DNA from: CAYLNH01 sp964384625
GTDB taxonomy: Bacteria; Verrucomicrobiota; Lentisphaeria; JABSQK01
Reading direction: 5' to 3'
Assembly: GCA_964384625.1 (NCBI GenBank)
Contig: CAYLNH010000115.1
Location: 1 to 21,099 of the forward strand
Length of the DNA: 21,099 nucleotides
Each line of letters starts with the position of its first letter. The stretch's first letter is position 1. Below the pieces are notes generated by a model, which saw only the letters and a program-made list of their open reading frames with translations, ran no database searches and had not been told where the DNA came from. Below, piece after piece: positions 1-7,489 of the stretch. A program made the translations under genes and the position numbers.

Positions 1-129
1 GCCGAACAGACCAACCAAGCTCACCGACCTCAGGGCCGGCGCATTGCCCTGCCCGGACCAAACTCCCATCCGATGCGCCACATCAGTCAGAAAAACAATT
101 CCGCAGAGCTGCAATAGCCGCGCCTAGCC

Positions 130-158
130 TTGCGCGCCGTTTGTCTTCGACCTATAGT
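130..158 (+). promoter_or_regulatory. sigma70-like promoter of the kinase gene
   Basis: TTGCGC at 130-135 and TATAGT at 153-158 are separated by 17 bases. The -10 matches consensus at 5 of 6 positions and the -35 at 3 of 6. Predicted transcription start is near 165, giving a leader of about 75 nt. A 10-bp perfect palindrome (TTCGATCGAA, 182-191) lies just downstream and could be an operator. The call rests on motif match alone. Confidence 0.4.
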
Positions 159-239
159 AACGGGAAGCTTTAGACAAGCCATTCGATCGAACTGAAGATG
201 GGCAGGTCAAGTGCCGACATGCCCCATTCCTGAGGCCGT

Positions 240-1940
240 ATGTTCATTACCATATACTGCCCGCTTTGCGGCATCCCCCTGGAAGTCGACGACAGCGAAC
301 TTGGTATGCGGGGGGATTGTCCGGATTGTCGGGGGCGCTTTGTGGTCCGAGCCCCGTCCGCGGCATCGGCGGCTGCGGCCGCGGCGGACGGACGGCAGAC
401 GCAGCGGGTAATCATGGTCGATGACGCGGGCAATGAGATCCCGGTGGCGCAACCGGAGAGCGCCGCCTCGGCAGACGGCGCGGCTGCGTCGGATTCGGAA
501 CTGGACGAGATCTTCGACGCCGACATTGATTTCGACGCCGAAGCGGACCGCGCCGCGGCCGCCGCCGTCCCCATGGCCCATCCGGTTTCAACCCAGGAGC
601 TGGCTGCTGCCGCCGATGTCAACGGCGCCGACCCCGACCCTTCCGTCCCGGTTGCGGAACCGGTCTACGCCGAGGATGCTGCCGTTGAGGACGACGAGTC
701 GCGCGAAACCGTCGAGCAGGCACAGGTACCTGAGGCGGAACCGCACAACCCGCCGGCGCCGGCGGCGCCGAAGATTGCCGCACCCGCAACCGATCCTGTC
801 GGCAAGAAAGGCCAGCCGCTGCTCGAGGCCGGGGATCGCATCGCCGGCTTCGAAGTCGGGCCGTTGCTGGGATCGGGATCGATGGGACAGGTTTACCTCG
901 CCCGGCAGGTGTCCATGGACCGCGAGGTCGCGCTGAAGATCCTGCCGCGTGACATCATGAGCCGCGACGATGAGGCGGTGCAGCAGTTCCTGAATGAGGT
1001 CCGCATGCTGGCCAAGCTGGATCACCCGAACATCGTGACGGCTTTTGAGGCGGGACAATACGAAGACATCCATTACCTGGCGATGAGCTGCGTCAACGGC
1101 GAAAGCCTCGAGCAGCGGCAGCGGCGGGAGCCGGTTCTGCCCGAGATGGAGGCGTTGCAGTTCTGCGCTGAAGTCGCCCGGGCGCTGGAGCACGCCTGGA
1201 CTCGATTTCGCCTGCTGCACCGCGATATCAAGCCGGCCAACATCATGATTGACGGCATGGGCGAGGTGAAACTCATGGACATGGGGATCGCCAAGATTTC
1301 CACGGACGAGGACGGCGCCACCGCCATTGTCATGGGGACCCCCTACTACATGAGCCCGGAGCAGGCCACCGGCAAAGCCGGGCTCGACTGGCGCTCCGAC
1401 CAGTACTCTCTCGGCGCCACGATCTTCCATCTGCTCACCGGCCGGCCGCCGTTCACCGGTGACAGCTCGATGGACATCATGACCAAGCAGGCCTTCGAAC
1501 CGCTTACGCCGCCCCGGCAGATCAACCCCGCCATGACCGAAGAGACCGATCGCCTCATCCGGCGTATGATGGCCAAAGACCCGGACAAGCGATATGCCGA
1601 CTGGGCCGAGGTCATCCATGAAATGGAGGCCATAATCGAGAAACTCCGGGCCCGGCGCCGCCGCAAAGGCAGCCAGCCACGGGAAGAACCCGAAGTCGAT
1701 CCGTCGCCGGCGGCCAAACCCCGGACCCGGGCCAACATGGCTCCTCCCCGACGGGCAGCGCGCCGCCGCTACGCTCCCCCCCGCCGCGGCCCGGGGCTCG
1801 GCGTGCATATCGCCGGCTTCCTGGCGGTCCTCGTGGTGATCTACCTGATCATCGGGTTCGTCAACCGTTCGGGCGCCTTTGAACCCTATCGCCTGCCTCA
1901 GGGCATGTTTCCCCCCTTCCTTCGCGTCGTCGACCAGTAA
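240..1940 (+). CDS. Ser/Thr protein kinase with N-terminal C4 ribbon and C-terminal membrane anchor
   Basis: 566-residue Hanks-type (PknB-like) kinase. Residues 7-30 form a C4 ribbon (C7, C10, C27, C30) that probably binds zinc. Residues 40-195 are an Ala/Asp/Glu-rich linker. The kinase domain spans about 200-468: glycine loop GSGSMGQVY (211-219), VALK lysine K233, HRD at 327-329 with catalytic D329, and SPEQ at 372-375. The Mg-binding triad reads DMG (347-349) instead of DFG. A basic Pro/Arg segment (470-518) precedes one hydrophobic helix (about 522-541) and a 25-residue tail outside. The kinase domain should therefore be cytoplasmic, with no large sensor domain outside. TGAGG lies 4 bases before the ATG and supports this start. 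The gene appears monocistronic. Kinase activity is well supported by motifs; substrates are unknown. The same ribbon recurs in the protein at 11870-13006. Confidence 0.93.
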   Translation: MFITIYCPLCGIPLEVDDSELGMRGDCPDCRGRFVVRAPSAASAAAAAADGRQTQRVIMVDDAGNEIPVAQPESAASADGAAASDSELDEIFDADIDFDAEADRAAAAAVPMAHPVSTQELAAAADVNGADPDPSVPVAEPVYAEDAAVEDDESRETVEQAQVPEAEPHNPPAPAAPKIAAPATDPVGKKGQPLLEAGDRIAGFEVGPLLGSGSMGQVYLARQVSMDREVALKILPRDIMSRDDEAVQQFLNEVRMLAKLDHPNIVTAFEAGQYEDIHYLAMSCVNGESLEQRQRREPVLPEMEALQFCAEVARALEHAWTRFRLLHRDIKPANIMIDGMGEVKLMDMGIAKISTDEDGATAIVMGTPYYMSPEQATGKAGLDWRSDQYSLGATIFHLLTGRPPFTGDSSMDIMTKQAFEPLTPPRQINPAMTEETDRLIRRMMAKDPDKRYADWAEVIHEMEAIIEKLRARRRRKGSQPREEPEVDPSPAAKPRTRANMAPPRRAARRRYAPPRRGPGLGVHIAGFLAVLVVIYLIIGFVNRSGAFEPYRLPQGMFPPFLRVVDQ

Positions 1941-2260
1941 GGACCGACGCAACGATTATTCGGCAATTTGTGTCGCAATTACTTCCACCGCGCCGGGCGT
2001 TTCGGCTTTCAGTTTCGTCATCCGCCGCCTCAAGCATGGATGACCTCAGAAGGGTGTAACGAAGGATCCCGGAACCAGTGCCCCGAATCGACAGCTGTGA
2101 CAACGACTCCAGGCAGGTGAGACGATTCCGGCGCCGACACGAAACGCCGGGCACCCGATGCCGATCCAGAAAATTCCCGGTTTCTTCTTGCGCTTATTTA
2201 TAAACTTTTTATATTCTACGACAGGCGTGGTAATTGTTCACCGTTCTCAGGAGAATCAGC
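1941..2260. other. intergenic region, 320 bp
   Basis: No convincing gene. It holds a 7-bp inverted repeat, GTCATCC (2017-2023) and GGATGAC (2038-2044), with a 14-nt loop and no T-run, so it is at best a weak terminator for the kinase gene. A 9-bp inverted pair, GGCGTTTCG near 1996 and CGAAACGCC near 2141, is far apart and may be chance. The last 80 bases are AT-rich and contain the promoter of the next gene. Confidence 0.6.
2188..2215 (+). promoter_or_regulatory. sigma70-like promoter of the secreted protein gene
   Basis: TTGCGC (2188-2193), a 16-base AT-rich spacer and TATATT (2210-2215). The -10 matches 5 of 6 consensus positions, and the AT-rich surroundings stand out from the GC-rich neighbourhood. 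Predicted start is near 2222, giving a leader of about 40 nt. The -35 is identical to that of the kinase promoter. Confidence 0.55.
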
Positions 2261-2884
2261 ATGAAGATCATCCAGCTCGCGGTAGTTCTTGCCCTGTTCA
2301 CGACCAGCCTCACGGCTTTCGGCAAGAAAGAGGAAGACATTGAACTTGCCGGTGTACAGTTCGGCATGACGGCCAAGGACATCTTCGCGCTGGCCAAGCG
2401 CAAGGGCCGCAAACTGGTGGGGCCGAGCAAGGGGATCCTTGACATCGAGACGCAGGTACAGTGTACCGAGTATCGGGTTGACAAGAGCCGAAGTCTGTCG
2501 GGGACCTACGGCATCAGCCGGCAGGCATTCCTGATCATCAACAACAAGCTGATCGGCGTGGAGCTGCACTTCAAGACGTCCAGCTCCTTCAAGAAGTTCC
2601 TTCGGAACCTGAAGGAACTCGGCTACGAAACGCAGGACGAGAAGCTGTATGTCGGCGCTTTGAAGACGGGGGACCTGAAAGGCAGCCGCGTTGAGGTTCG
2701 GGTCAGCAAGTTCAAGGGCGGCAACAAGGGCAAGCGCTGGAAGTACATCGTCATGGTGCGGTGCCTGGAGGTCTTGGGCAAGGGTGTGACACTGGAGACG
2801 ATCCAGAAAGCGGCGGGCCAGCAGAACAACAACCGCACGAAGCAGCAGAAGAAGACCCTCAAGGGGCTCGATTCGCTATTGTAG
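2261..2884 (+). CDS. small secreted protein of unknown function
   Basis: 207 residues. The ATG at 2261 is chosen because AGGAGA lies 5 bases upstream and because it yields a clean signal peptide: K2, then hydrophobic residues 3-19, with likely cleavage near residue 20-21. A TTG in frame at 2234 would put charged residues ahead of the signal and lacks a ribosome site. The mature part is very basic and mixes beta-like stretches with Lys-rich loops. It has two cysteines (C68, C168) that could form a disulfide, and a Gln/Asn/Lys-rich C-terminus. I recognise no family. The segment GVQFGMTAKDIFALAKRKG (31-49) resembles the 'G.sf.ea..l.k..G' style of short periplasmic lipid- or peptidoglycan-associated repeats, but this is too weak to name. 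It has its own promoter and no operon partner. Confidence 0.8.
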   Translation: MKIIQLAVVLALFTTSLTAFGKKEEDIELAGVQFGMTAKDIFALAKRKGRKLVGPSKGILDIETQVQCTEYRVDKSRSLSGTYGISRQAFLIINNKLIGVELHFKTSSSFKKFLRNLKELGYETQDEKLYVGALKTGDLKGSRVEVRVSKFKGGNKGKRWKYIVMVRCLEVLGKGVTLETIQKAAGQQNNNRTKQQKKTLKGLDSLL

Positions 2885-2973
2885 CCGCGCGGTTCCTTCG
2901 CGCCTTGTTGCGGAGTTTGCGGGCGCGGCGCGGGCGTCGACGGGCGTTCGGCGATTGCCTTCGCTGCCGCCGG

Positions 2974-4728
2974 TCAGATCTGGGCCAGCTCGGTTTCGAG
3001 TTGCTGTTTCCGGTGAATGTCGGCGTAGATCCCCGCCTGTTCCAGCAGTTCCTCATGGGTCCCTGCTTCCGCGATGCCGCCGCGGTCCAGAACGAAGATC
3101 CGATCAGCATCCTTGACCGTTGAAATGCGGTGGGAGATCAGGATGGTGGTTCGGGCTCGGGCATAATCCCGGAGGCCCTGTAGAATGGCGTCTTCGGTAT
3201 CGGTGTCGACAGCGCTGAAGGCGTCGTCAAGGATCAGAATCCGGGGGTCGGCCAGCAGTGTGCGGGCGAGGGCGCAGCGCTGTTTCTGGCCGCCGGACAG
3301 GGTCAGGCCGCGCTCGCCGACCACGGCGTCATAGCCGTCGGGGAATTGCTCAATATCTTTGGCCAGTTGCGCGGTTTCGGCGGCGGCCCGGAGTTCGTCG
3401 TCGCCGGCTTCCGGCCGGGCAAAAGCGATATTGTGACGCAGCGATTCGGAGAACAGAAAGGGCTCCTGCGTGGCAAACCCGATGTGCGTTCGCAGGGTGT
3501 TCAGTGGGATCTCAGCCAGCGGCCGACCGTCAATGCGGATTTCGCCGGTGGTGGCATCGTAGAACCGCGGAATCAGATTGACGAGGGAAGTCTTTCCCGA
3601 TCCGGTCCGGCCGATCAGGGCGCAGGTACTGCCGGCCGGCACGTGCAGGGACAGATCATGGAGCACGTCCGGCGCGTCTGCCGTATAGCGCAGGCTGACG
3701 CGGTCGAACTCGATGTCCCCGTGCAATTCGACAATGCCGTGATCCACGTCCGGGCCGTCAACGATTTCCGGTCGGGCGTGGAGAATGGTGAACAGGCGGC
3801 CGGCACTGGCGTCGGCCCGTTGGGCGATATTGAAGGTCCAGCCCAGGGCGATCATCGGCCAGATCAACTGCACCAGGCAGAACATGAACGCACTGAGTTG
3901 TCCCATGGTGATGCCGCCGGCCGCCGGACCGCGAATGACCAGGTGGCCGCCGTACCAGAGGATGATGACCGCCGCGAAACTGGGGATCAGGGCGATCAGC
4001 GGGCGAAACAGCGCCTGCACCCGGGCCAGTTCCAGGTGTTTGCGGCGATAGTCGGCGGAGACCTCCGTGAACCGTTCGCACTCGGATGCCTCGCGGTTGT
4101 ACGAACGCACCACGCGGATGCCGGCCAGGTTCTGCTGCACCCGGGCGGTCATGGCTGAAAATGCCGCCTGAATGTCGGTGAAACGGCGATGCACGATGGG
4201 CATGATGAGGTAGATCGCCAGAGCCAGGAAGGCGAGCGGCGCCAGAGCCGACAACGCCAGGCGGCCGCTGTAGCTGAGCAACAGCCCCAGGAAAAAGACA
4301 AAGCGACAGAGGTTGTCGAACGAATACATCAGCACCGGTCCGAAGAACATGCGGACGGCTTCGACGTCGTTGCTCAAGTGCGCCATCAGATCGCCCGTGG
4401 CCCGCTGCTGGAAGAACCGGGGCGACAGCCGCTGCAGATGCTGCCAGAGATCCTGACGCAGATCGAATTCCTGCCGGCGGGACATGACGATCAGTGTCTG
4501 CCGGATGAAGAACCGGCAGATGGCGCTGAGGCCGGCGGCCAGCATCAACAGCACAACGCATTCGGTCAGACTGCGGTCGCCGTTGCCGTCCAGCGTGTCC
4601 ACCCCCTGCTGGATCAGGCGGGGAACCAGCATAAACAAGCCGTTGGACAGGACGACAAAGAGGAAGCCCAACAGGATGCGCCCCCGATACGGGCGGAAGT
4701 ACGATCGGAGTTGCCGGAGATTCTTCAC
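2974..4728 (-). CDS. ABC exporter half-transporter (MdlA-like)
   Basis: 584 residues with an N-terminal six-helix exporter domain (about 1-310) and a C-terminal ATPase (about 335-580). Walker A GRTGSGKT (373-380), Q-loop Q421, signature LSGGQ (477-481), Walker B ILILD (497-501) and switch H533 are present. The residue after Walker B is D502 where active sites carry Glu ('DDAFSAVD' instead of 'DEATSALD'). Within the family this is typical of the subunit with the degenerate site in heterodimeric exporters such as MdlA or BmrC. No partner gene is adjacent. The GTG start at 4728 lies 3 bases after the hisF stop, so it is probably co-transcribed with hisF; no strong ribosome site is visible. It probably exports a lipid or drug-like substrate; the substrate cannot be read from the sequence. 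Confidence 0.9.
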   Translation of the reverse strand: MKNLRQLRSYFRPYRGRILLGFLFVVLSNGLFMLVPRLIQQGVDTLDGNGDRSLTECVVLLMLAAGLSAICRFFIRQTLIVMSRRQEFDLRQDLWQHLQRLSPRFFQQRATGDLMAHLSNDVEAVRMFFGPVLMYSFDNLCRFVFFLGLLLSYSGRLALSALAPLAFLALAIYLIMPIVHRRFTDIQAAFSAMTARVQQNLAGIRVVRSYNREASECERFTEVSADYRRKHLELARVQALFRPLIALIPSFAAVIILWYGGHLVIRGPAAGGITMGQLSAFMFCLVQLIWPMIALGWTFNIAQRADASAGRLFTILHARPEIVDGPDVDHGIVELHGDIEFDRVSLRYTADAPDVLHDLSLHVPAGSTCALIGRTGSGKTSLVNLIPRFYDATTGEIRIDGRPLAEIPLNTLRTHIGFATQEPFLFSESLRHNIAFARPEAGDDELRAAAETAQLAKDIEQFPDGYDAVVGERGLTLSGGQKQRCALARTLLADPRILILDDAFSAVDTDTEDAILQGLRDYARARTTILISHRISTVKDADRIFVLDRGGIAEAGTHEELLEQAGIYADIHRKQQLETELAQI

Positions 4729-4731
4729 GGG

Positions 4732-5511
4732 CTACCACTTCTGACGGATCGGGACCTCGGCGGCGATCAACTCCTCCTTGATCTGGGCAATGGTGTATTC
4801 CCCCGTGTGGACCATGCTCGCAATGATGGCCGCATCGGCGCGCGCCTGCTGAAACACATCGATCAGGTGCTGCGGCGTGCCGGCCCCGCCGGAGGCGACA
4901 ACCGGAATCCCGACTTCGCGGGCGACCATGCCGGTCAGTTCCAGCTCGAACCCGGCCCGCGTGCCGTCGGCATCGACGCTGTTCACCACGACCTCGCCGA
5001 CGCCGAGGTCTTCGGCGCGCTTGATCCATTCCAGTGCGTCCATGCCGGTATGCTCGCGGAATCCGCGGGTGGTTACCTCATAGCCGCTGGGGCATTTTCT
5101 CCGGTCGTCGACGGCTACCGGGTCGACGCCGAGCACGATGCATTGCGAGCCGAACTGCCTGGCGCCGGCGGCGATAATGTCGGGTTCGCGCACGGCGAGG
5201 GAGTTGACCGAAACCTTCTCGGCCCCGGCCAGGAGGACGTCGTACATGTCCTGTAGATTGGCGATGCCGCCGCCGACGGCGAAGGGGATGCGGATGGCCT
5301 TGGCGACCTCTTCGACCATCTCGATGTCGATGCGCCGGCGCTCGGCGGATGCCGTGATATCGTAGAATACGAGCTCGTCGCAGCCGTTGTCGCTGTAGTC
5401 CACGGCCATTTCCACCGGATCGCCCAGGTCGACGTTGTTCTGGAATTTGACGCCCTTGGTCACGACCTTGTTGCGCACGTCCAGGCAGGGGATGATTCGT
5501 TTGGTCAGCAT
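4732..5511 (-). CDS. hisF: imidazole glycerol phosphate synthase, cyclase subunit HisF
   Basis: 259 residues, full length for HisF. The protein is a TIM barrel that uses ammonia from HisH to convert PRFAR to imidazole glycerol phosphate and AICAR, in histidine biosynthesis in the cytoplasm. Both catalytic aspartates fall at the family positions: D11 in 'IIPCLDV' and D130 in 'LGVDPVAVDD'. Phosphate-binding glycine loops are visible (AVGGGI 78-83; VASGGAG near 205). The start overlaps the end of hisH by 7 bases (ATGCTGA), which fits translational coupling and equal amounts of the two subunits. No other his gene lies in this window, so the pathway is dispersed in this genome. Confidence 0.98.
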   Translation of the reverse strand: MLTKRIIPCLDVRNKVVTKGVKFQNNVDLGDPVEMAVDYSDNGCDELVFYDITASAERRRIDIEMVEEVAKAIRIPFAVGGGIANLQDMYDVLLAGAEKVSVNSLAVREPDIIAAGARQFGSQCIVLGVDPVAVDDRRKCPSGYEVTTRGFREHTGMDALEWIKRAEDLGVGEVVVNSVDADGTRAGFELELTGMVAREVGIPVVASGGAGTPQHLIDVFQQARADAAIIASMVHTGEYTIAQIKEELIAAEVPIRQKW

Positions 5512-6128
5512 GTGCCGTCCCAGTTGACAAAGTTTTCCAGTAGTTTCAGCCCGATCCGGCCGGATCGTTCCGGGTGGAACTGGGTGGCAATCAGGTTGCC
5601 GCGGCCGACGATCGAGGCGAAGGCGGCGTCGGCATATTCGGTCTCGGCCAGCCAGTGATCCCGGTGGTCGGGGGCCGGATAATAGCTGTGAACAAAGTAG
5701 AATTCACTGCGGCTTTCAATGCCCGCAAAGACGGGGTGTTCGCGGCGGAAGACCACGGTATTCCAGCCCATCTGTGGAATCTTATCGAAGTGGTCGTTGG
5801 GCCGGAAGCGCTTGACCCGGCCGGGAACGAGTCCGAGGCAGGCGGTGCCGCCATCTTCCTCAGAACTGTCGAGCAGGATCTGGGTGCCCAGGCAGATGCC
5901 GAGGAACGGCTTGCCGCTGCGGGCCGCCTGTTCAATGGCGGGCCGCAGCCGCAGCTCGTTCAAGTCGTGGACGGCGGCGCCGGCGGCGCCGACGCCGGGA
6001 AAGACGACCCGTTCGGCAGCGTCGATGACGGTGGGATCGGAGGTTACCTCAACCGGGGCGTTCAGCGCCTCAAATGCCAGCCGGACGCTGGTCAGGTTGC
6101 CGGCTTTGTAGTCAATAACAGCAATCAT
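5505..6128 (-). CDS. hisH: imidazole glycerol phosphate synthase, glutaminase subunit HisH
   Basis: 207 residues, the usual length. Class I glutamine amidotransferase that releases ammonia from glutamine and channels it to HisF. The nucleophile C79 lies in GICLGTQ (77-83), and H185 and E187 lie in FHPERSG (184-190), completing the catalytic triad. The N-terminal 'IAVIDYKAGNL' and 'VFPGVGAAG' segments are typical of the family. The ATG at 6128 is the only start that gives the conserved N-terminus. It lacks a clear Shine-Dalgarno and is immediately preceded by a TGA (TGAATG). The 330-bp gap upstream separates it from tatA, so it may have its own promoter there, though none is convincing. Confidence 0.97.
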   Translation of the reverse strand: MIAVIDYKAGNLTSVRLAFEALNAPVEVTSDPTVIDAAERVVFPGVGAAGAAVHDLNELRLRPAIEQAARSGKPFLGICLGTQILLDSSEEDGGTACLGLVPGRVKRFRPNDHFDKIPQMGWNTVVFRREHPVFAGIESRSEFYFVHSYYPAPDHRDHWLAETEYADAAFASIVGRGNLIATQFHPERSGRIGLKLLENFVNWDGTC

Positions 6129-6462
6129 TCAGTTAACCATGAATTCAGTTCAGCAGAACGGAAACGGCAACAATAGCCCAAGGCAATCGCAATGCAAGAA
6201 GGGCGGCAAACCAGCCAGTCCCGACGAATCGCGACTCGTCAATCGTGGATAGTGGGTCGTTCTTGGTCCGGAGGGTCGGAAGCGGGCAGGTGGAAGGCTC
6301 CGGTTGTCCGGGTGGCAGCGGTTGGGGTAAGCACGGAGGAATGGATCGCCGGCGGACGGCAGCGACGTGACGGCAAGCAGGACACCGAGTCCAGCTGCCG
6401 CCCCCGAGCAAGCAAGCGTCCGGAACACGTGCCGCGGCAGCAGGAAAAGCCGGAGCTTCGCG
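6129..6462. other. intergenic gap between tatA and hisH, 334 bp
   Basis: No gene I can support. On the minus strand two different frames each show protein-like stretches. The first third reads as a basic start followed by a hydrophobic Ala/Gly/Leu run; a second frame ends in a membrane-helix-like segment just before hisH. Neither has a credible start or ribosome site. A decayed or frameshifted small membrane protein is possible but unproven. The gap also contains a near-perfect palindrome at 6223-6240. Confidence 0.5.
6223..6240. repeat. 18-bp near-perfect palindrome, possible operator
   Basis: GACGAATCGCGACTCGTC is self-complementary except for one pair (A6228 against C6235), with TCGCGA at the centre. 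It has no loop, so it suits a dimeric DNA-binding protein better than a terminator. It lies about 95 bp upstream of hisH on the minus strand. Confidence 0.3.
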
Positions 6463-6708
6463 TCAGTCGCCTTTGTCGTCCTTGTCGTCGGTTTCGCCGT
6501 CGTCCTGCGTCTTGGCATCGGCGGCCTCGTCGGCGGCCTCATCCTCTTCCCCCTCGTTGTCGACAGCGTCTTTGCCTTCTTCAACGCCCTTTTCGAACTC
6601 GCCCTTGGCCTTGCCGATGCTGCGGGCCAGCTTGGGGATGGCGGCGGCCCCGAAAAGCAGGACGATGACGCCGCAGATTACCCATATCTCAGCATGTCCG
6701 GTAAACAT
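6463..6708 (-). CDS. tatA: Sec-independent translocase subunit TatA
   Basis: 81 residues. The ATG at 6708 is chosen because AGGAGA lies 6 bases upstream and because it gives the canonical TatA layout: short N-terminus, membrane helix (about 6-20) ending in the FG hinge (19-20), then an amphipathic helix (about 23-45). A longer in-frame version would add 17 basic residues before the helix and is unlikely. The tail (47-81) is extremely acidic (Asp/Glu-rich), as in many TatA proteins. TatA oligomerises to let folded, twin-arginine proteins cross the inner membrane. tatC lies 10 bases upstream in the same transcription unit. No separate TatB is visible, so this may be a minimal TatAC system. Confidence 0.95.
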   Translation of the reverse strand: MFTGHAEIWVICGVIVLLFGAAAIPKLARSIGKAKGEFEKGVEEGKDAVDNEGEEDEAADEAADAKTQDDGETDDKDDKGD

Positions 6709-6718
6709 GGAAGGTCTC

Positions 6719-7489
6719 CTAAATATCTGAATCTGAAGTCTTTTCTTTGCCGAATCCAAGGATCCTGGCGACTAATATAGATAGATAGAAAAGCAAAATC
6801 AAGGGAACGGCCAGGCCGATCTGAGAGATCACGTCCGGCGGCGTGAAGATCGCCGCGATAATGAAGATGGCGACGATGACATAGCGCGACGCACGCAGCA
6901 ACTGCCGGCGCGTCAAGACGCCGGCGGCCATCAGGATTTCCAGGACCAGCGGGAGCTGGAACAGCACCAGGAAGGCCATGATCAGTTTGAACTCGAACAT
7001 GATCGCCGTCTCGAACTTGATGTTGCTCTCCACGCCGGCCGGGTAGAAATCCGGCCCCTGCAGGACGCGGGCGGCCAGCGGCAGGATCTGGTAGAAGCTC
7101 ATGTAGGCCCCGGTCAGAATCAATACCGAACTCACGGCCAGCCCCCATTTGAGGAATTGCCGCTCGCGCGGGCGCAGGGCGGGGAGAACGAAGGCGACGA
7201 TATTGTAAACGTGAACCGGGAACGACAGGACGAGGCCGACGAGACCGGCGACCTTGAAGCGCATGGCAAATGCCCCGGTGAACTCGTGAACGTACAGCTT
7301 CAGGTGATCGCCGTCCGGCCGTTCGACCTCGAGAGGCTTGATCAGATAGGGAATGAAACTGTTGTAGAAGATGAAGGCAATGACGCAGGCGACGGCAATG
7401 CCGATAAGCGACACGAACACCCGCCGCCGGAGTTCGGCCACGTGTGCCGTAAACGGCATGGTTGCGCCATCATTTTCCGGGTTACTCAT
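6719..7489 (-). CDS. tatC: Sec-independent translocase subunit TatC
   Basis: 256 residues with six hydrophobic segments. TatC binds the twin-arginine signal and nucleates the translocase in the inner membrane. Conserved features include the N-terminal HVAELRRR (16-23, with E19), the cytoplasmic loop PRER (107-110, E109), which corresponds to the signal-binding glutamate region, and FTPPDVISQ (215-223) before the last helices. The start codon lies in an ATGAGTAA overlap with the stop of the upstream ABC exporter (8 bases), indicating translational coupling. Confidence 0.97.
   Translation of the reverse strand: MSNPENDGATMPFTAHVAELRRRVFVSLIGIAVACVIAFIFYNSFIPYLIKPLEVERPDGDHLKLYVHEFTGAFAMRFKVAGLVGLVLSFPVHVYNIVAFVLPALRPRERQFLKWGLAVSSVLILTGAYMSFYQILPLAARVLQGPDFYPAGVESNIKFETAIMFEFKLIMAFLVLFQLPLVLEILMAAGVLTRRQLLRASRYVIVAIFIIAAIFTPPDVISQIGLAVPLILLFYLSILVARILGFGKEKTSDSDI

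Noticed and set aside
198..233. 11-codon frame (ATG at 198, stop at 231-233) just ahead of the kinase
   Set aside because: No ribosome site at usable spacing; its stop merely coincides with the TGAGG that serves the kinase start.
588..1952. Long antisense frame (454 codons) across the kinase gene
   Set aside because: It mirrors the GC-rich codon pattern of a gene with full kinase motifs and has no recognisable domain of its own.
6150..6584. 144-codon minus frame spanning the end of tatA and the gap before hisH
   Set aside because: Its first part is a shadow of the acidic TatA tail and it has no credible start within the gap; kept only as a possible decayed gene.
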